Assembly (NCBI RefSeq): GCF_022201045.2
Contig: NC_068558.1
Coordinates: forward strand, 13,173,501 to 13,237,500
Reading direction: 5' to 3'
Length of the DNA stretch: 64,000 nucleotides
Source: Citrus sinensis
Taxonomy: Eukaryota > Streptophyta > Magnoliopsida > Sapindales > Rutaceae
Below are positions 60,803 to 64,000 of the stretch, one piece after another (position 1 is the first letter of the stretch; every line of letters starts with the position of its first letter). The translations under genes were made by a program, and so were the position numbers. The notes beneath the pieces are model-generated. The model was not told the origin of the DNA and did no database searches. It worked only from the letters and a program-made list of their open reading frames with translations.

Positions 60803-62186
60803 ATGGCGGCGCTAATACAAAAAAACATTTTCAGAAATGGCGCAGTCTCTCATTCAAACTTGAAAAATTCAGCAGCCCAACTCGTATCTTACAGAGGATT
60901 CACTTCTAAGCTTTTCGTCAAAGGTATTCTCTCTCTGTGAGTGTTTCTATTATGTCATCTTTTTTCTTTATTTTGCAAACAAAATATTATGTGATGCATC
61001 ATGTTAAAGGAACCGATTGTGTGCAATATAACTTTTGATTAGGGAAGTTCAAAATCCGATTTTATTTTGCTCAAATTAATCAATCGAATCCAAACGGGGG
61101 CTCCTTGGTTCTGAATTTTGAGGTTGTGGTGGAATGGACGAATACATATATTTGAATACTGACCTAGAGATTTCTTTGAATAATTTTATAGTGTTGCTCA
61201 AGTGATATTGTTTCATTTTTTCAAAAATCAAAGCCACTCTGATTTGATTTTGAACTTTTCTGGTGAATAGTTTCTTCACCTTGTAGCCTTATCAGGTCGT
61301 TAATTATTACATTCTTCACTGTATAGTAAGACCATACGGTGGTTTAATCACGCAGGATGTGAATGTGAGCTTCTGTAGATGCATCAGTAGGTTTTTGCTC
61401 GTATTTAGGCCCTCTACTCTCATAGGGAAAGCAATTCCATTGTCCACAGTTGCACTGGAATTGATGCTTTTCTTAATTATCTGGATTCATCTGTTTGCCC
61501 TTTTTGGTCCAAAATATCAAACTCAGCCACACCTCTATCTAATTCCCTTGAACTTATAACTGTTTCACAAGTTACTGAGATTAAAAACATGTTCATATTT
61601 TTTATTTCCTTCCTTCAGTTGTGTAATACTTTTGGCTGCAGAATTTGCAATCTTACCATCTAATTTGGATAAAATAATTGGCATGTTCCGCAGGCGTTTC
61701 TTTCTCAACCACTAAAGAGATGATAGCTGATGCTTTTTCACAATTTGGCCAAGTCACTAAGGGTTTGTTCTATTTCTATTTTACGTCTCAACCCCTGTTC
61801 CATCTTCACTATTTTTCTAATATCCGATTCTTTTCCTTTTGCAGCTACAATAATAATGGATAAAGGTAAGAACACATCAAAAGGTTATGGGTCCGTGACT
61901 TTCAGCACAGAAGAGGAAGCCCAAAAAGCCTTGACAGAGATGAATGGGAAGGTAAAATTGCATCATTTTCTCTGATTTTCCATGCTTAAATTGTTGAGTT
62001 TAAGCATCACACAGTATATACTTGCAGTTACTAGATGGACGGGTCCTTTTTATGGACAATGTAAGACCCAGCAGACGTTACAATACTGATGTGGCACTTG
62101 CGAGACTAAAAATTCACGTGGCAGTCAACTACTTTGCCATGTGTTATGTTAATTTATATGCTAAAAATTCACCTGTTATATTTTGA
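60803..62186 (+). CDS. Small RRM RNA-binding protein, copy 2 (S-RBP11-like)
   Basis: Single-RRM protein of the small plant organellar RNA-binding type. Four exons (60803-60923, 61694-61762, 61845-61951, 62028-62186) give 456 nt, 151 residues, in frame throughout. Residues 1-35 (MAALIQKNIFRNGAVSHSN) look like an organellar presequence. The RRM (about 36-115) has RNP2-like KLFVKGVSF and RNP1-like KGYGSVTF. The usual aromatic at RNP1 position 5 is Ser, so RNA affinity may be low. The last exon diverges from copy 1 after ALAR (62106). The frame then continues through unrelated DNA and ends SPVIF, a tail not expected for the family. It lies at the end of duplication block B and converges on Ku70. 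Expression is unknown. Confidence 0.75.
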
Positions 62187-62674
62187 AAGGCATAGTATTT
62201 ATAAATGAAGACCAAATAGCAAGTCTTTGGAATTTGAAAACAATTTTTGGCAATAGAAAATGAAAAATTTTGTTTTTGTTGACGATTCACCGTCGATTGT
62301 TGTCTCAAAAGTTGATTGCAATCCCATGTGCCATATCACTTACTGTTTTATTTTATTTTATAAAAAAATAAAGTTGAAACACGCACTTCAAAGACTAAAA
62401 ATTTATAATCGCTTCATTTGAAACTTCTCATATTATTCGAAGTATAGAAAGATCACATTTCAAGTGTTTGCATTCCCTTCATATTAAGAAAACTCTCTCC
62501 AAAATGCTTTTCAGGCTGTTGATGCTCATCATAAGGTATCCAGAAGTTTTAAGTTCTCTTTGTGCCCCAACAAAAATGGAAATGCAAAATTTCAGTGAAA
62601 TGCAGGGAGGGGCAAGGCATGCACCTGGAATGTTTAATTAGAGTGAAGTGTAACACGACAGATCCATCACACGC
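62187..62674. other. Short convergent intergenic region
   Basis: 488 bases between the stops of RRM copy 2 (plus) and Ku70 (minus). It must carry both 3' untranslated regions and polyadenylation signals. No gene is seen. Confidence 0.6.
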
Positions 62675-64000
62675 TCACTTGCCCATGTGTGTTAATATAC
62701 GGCTGATCAGGGTTTCCTTCCTTCCTGTAGTGGAAAGGTTGTGTGCCATCAAGTAAAGCTTCAACTCTTGCACCGTCATTTCCTTTAACTGTAAAACATA
62801 ATCAATAACAAATGAGATTAAATATCATTAAAATTATTTGAGCAATAACCAATCCAAGTTTTTCTTGAATCATGAATCTACATAGACTGATATGCATCTC
62901 TTTGATTATCATACTGAGCATAACTTTCTAAATAAAAATGTGCCAAAATTGCCAATATATCTTCATTTTGATTTCCAGAAGAAATTAAATGTTTGAATAC
63001 TCAACCCATTTGTTCTCATTGGAATCTCAAATTACATTTGTTGGCGAAAGAATAAAGGCGCTGATATTGGAAATTGAAAATGTCTCTCAAATTATCTTCT
63101 CAAACACAAAACAAAACTCTCATGCACAGAGCAGAAAGCAAAACTTCGAGACGGAAATAAGTGAAAGCAACATTTAGTCTAACCTTTCCCTTGTCAGCAA
63201 GGTCAGCCCAATCATAATTCGCACACTCCTTTGCAGCATTTTCAGTAGCTGCTTTCCGTTTTCTGGAGGCCTCACTCACTTTAACATCACCTTCCTCATC
63301 ATAGTTGTCCCCATAAACAGAAAGCTTGAATTCCTCTATTGCTTTAACAACTCCAGGCCTGCAGGTCACACACGTGAATAATTTGCTGAGTTCATTTATC
63401 AATCAAGATCAAAATCTGAAGCATAAAATAAAAGCAAGAGCATTTAAAACTTAACCAAAAGTTTGTACTTACCTGGCCATGCCTTCTTCATCAGGAACTG
63501 TTTCATCTTTGATTTCTGGCATGTCATCTTCTTCTAGAGCTAAGGCTTGCAATACTGCATAATGCCTCTGCAAAGCTGCAGGAATTTATTCAGTTACATA
63601 ATCAAATGGAATAACTTCAAAAATTTTAAATTGAACTGACATTTTTTTCAACCCCGTGTGTGCCTTTACAGAAGTCAACCTATATCACAACGCATTATGA
63701 AAATTGCTTATTTTATAAGAGCAAAGTGATTTTCATCTCTGAAATTAAGCTGGGGTTCCACTTGTATGCACAAGCTCACAATTAGAAACCATTACATGAT
63801 AAGCTGCTTTTTGAAGATGGCTTATACCGAACCTTAATACTAACAGGCATTCCATAAGCAACTACATATTACCAAAAAGCAAATTACAACTTACAAGGAT
63901 TAGCAAATTGGCAGACTGAAAAATCTTTCAAGTCAATACGCTTCATCAAAGCAGCAGCCTTTTTAACTTCATCATCTGATGCCCGAGGAACAGCATCCGT
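62675..64000 (-). CDS. KU70: Ku70 (DNA-end binding, NHEJ), C-terminal part
   Basis: Subunit of the Ku heterodimer, which binds DNA double-strand ends in the nucleus and starts non-homologous end joining; also telomere protection. Exons visible (minus): beyond 64000 to 63895, 63575-63473, 63358-63184, 62788-62675. The first shows DLKDFSVCQFANP from the Ku70 core, the next RHYAVLQALALEEDD. The third has EFKLSVYGDNYDEE, a nuclear-localisation-like RKRKA and YDWADLADKG. The last is the SAP domain (LKEMTVQELKLYLMAHNL, then ending RILTHMGK before TGA at 62677-62675). Exon phases agree. The start and most of the gene lie to the right of the window. No defect is seen in the visible part. Confidence 0.94.

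Larger units (their letters stand above)
53538..62106. repeat. Segmental duplication, block B
   Basis: The sister of block A (34850-39240), in the same orientation and about 18.7 kb away. After removing the MULE (54958-56102) and the LTR element (57335-60325) it is collinear with A through the RRM gene. Similarity stops at 62106, inside the last RRM exon. Confidence 0.85.

Noticed and set aside
1..64000. CRISPR arrays, bacterial operons, rRNA or intact tRNA genes
   Set aside because: None seen; the window is plant nuclear DNA with spliceosomal introns.

Overview
This window is plant nuclear DNA. Its genes are split by many short GT-AG introns, the intergenic DNA is AT-rich, and it carries LTR retrotransposons, a MULE, MITE-like elements and a tRNA-type SINE. 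The gene set (full-size PDR/ABCG transporter, gamma-glutamyl hydrolase, Cf-like receptor protein, LRR-XII kinase relics, Ku70, nicalin relic) is that of a eudicot. The LRR-XII relics remind me of Citrus sequences, but that is an impression and I could not test it. All exon models were built by hand by joining reading frames at GT-AG sites; each intact model closes in frame.

Layout. 0.6-1.0 kb: orphan copy of gamma-glutamyl hydrolase exon 1. 3.5-10.8 kb (minus): intact 24-exon PDR-type ABC transporter. 12.4-13.2 kb: 155-bp tandem repeat, foldback and microsatellite. 13.3-22.4 kb: two LRR-XII receptor-kinase pseudogenes with a retrotransposon nest between them (a Ty3/gypsy copy inside a Ty1/copia remnant). 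22.9-29.4 kb (minus): intact 10-exon gamma-glutamyl hydrolase. 30.4-33.1 kb (minus): 3-exon gene for a probable organellar protein of unknown function. 33.9-34.3 kb (minus): 2-exon gene for a 104-residue unknown protein. 34.85-39.25 kb: block A of a segmental duplication, ending in a damaged small RRM gene. 40.2-44.4 kb (minus): nicalin pseudogene with a 1.3-kb insertion in an exon. 46.0-51.2 kb (minus): intact 7-exon receptor-like protein of 1126 residues. 53.5-62.1 kb: block B of the duplication, ending in the sister RRM gene, which is open. 62.7-64.0 kb (minus): 3' part of Ku70, running off the window.

The main structural result is the A/B duplication. Because each block preserves the empty target sites of the other, insertions can be placed after the duplication: a 1145-bp MULE with about 164-bp terminal inverted repeats and a 9-bp target duplication, and a 3.0-kb Tat-like LTR element (itself holding a 449-bp MITE) in B, and a 223-bp SINE in A. 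The two RRM copies have decayed at opposite ends.

Functionally the intact genes are unrelated housekeeping or defence genes: xenobiotic or metabolite export (PDR), folate polyglutamate turnover (hydrolase), surface immune perception (receptor-like protein), and DNA double-strand break repair (Ku70). I see no operon-like or clustered pathway, no CRISPR, and no clear novel multi-gene system; the unusual content is in the repeats, duplicates and relics.
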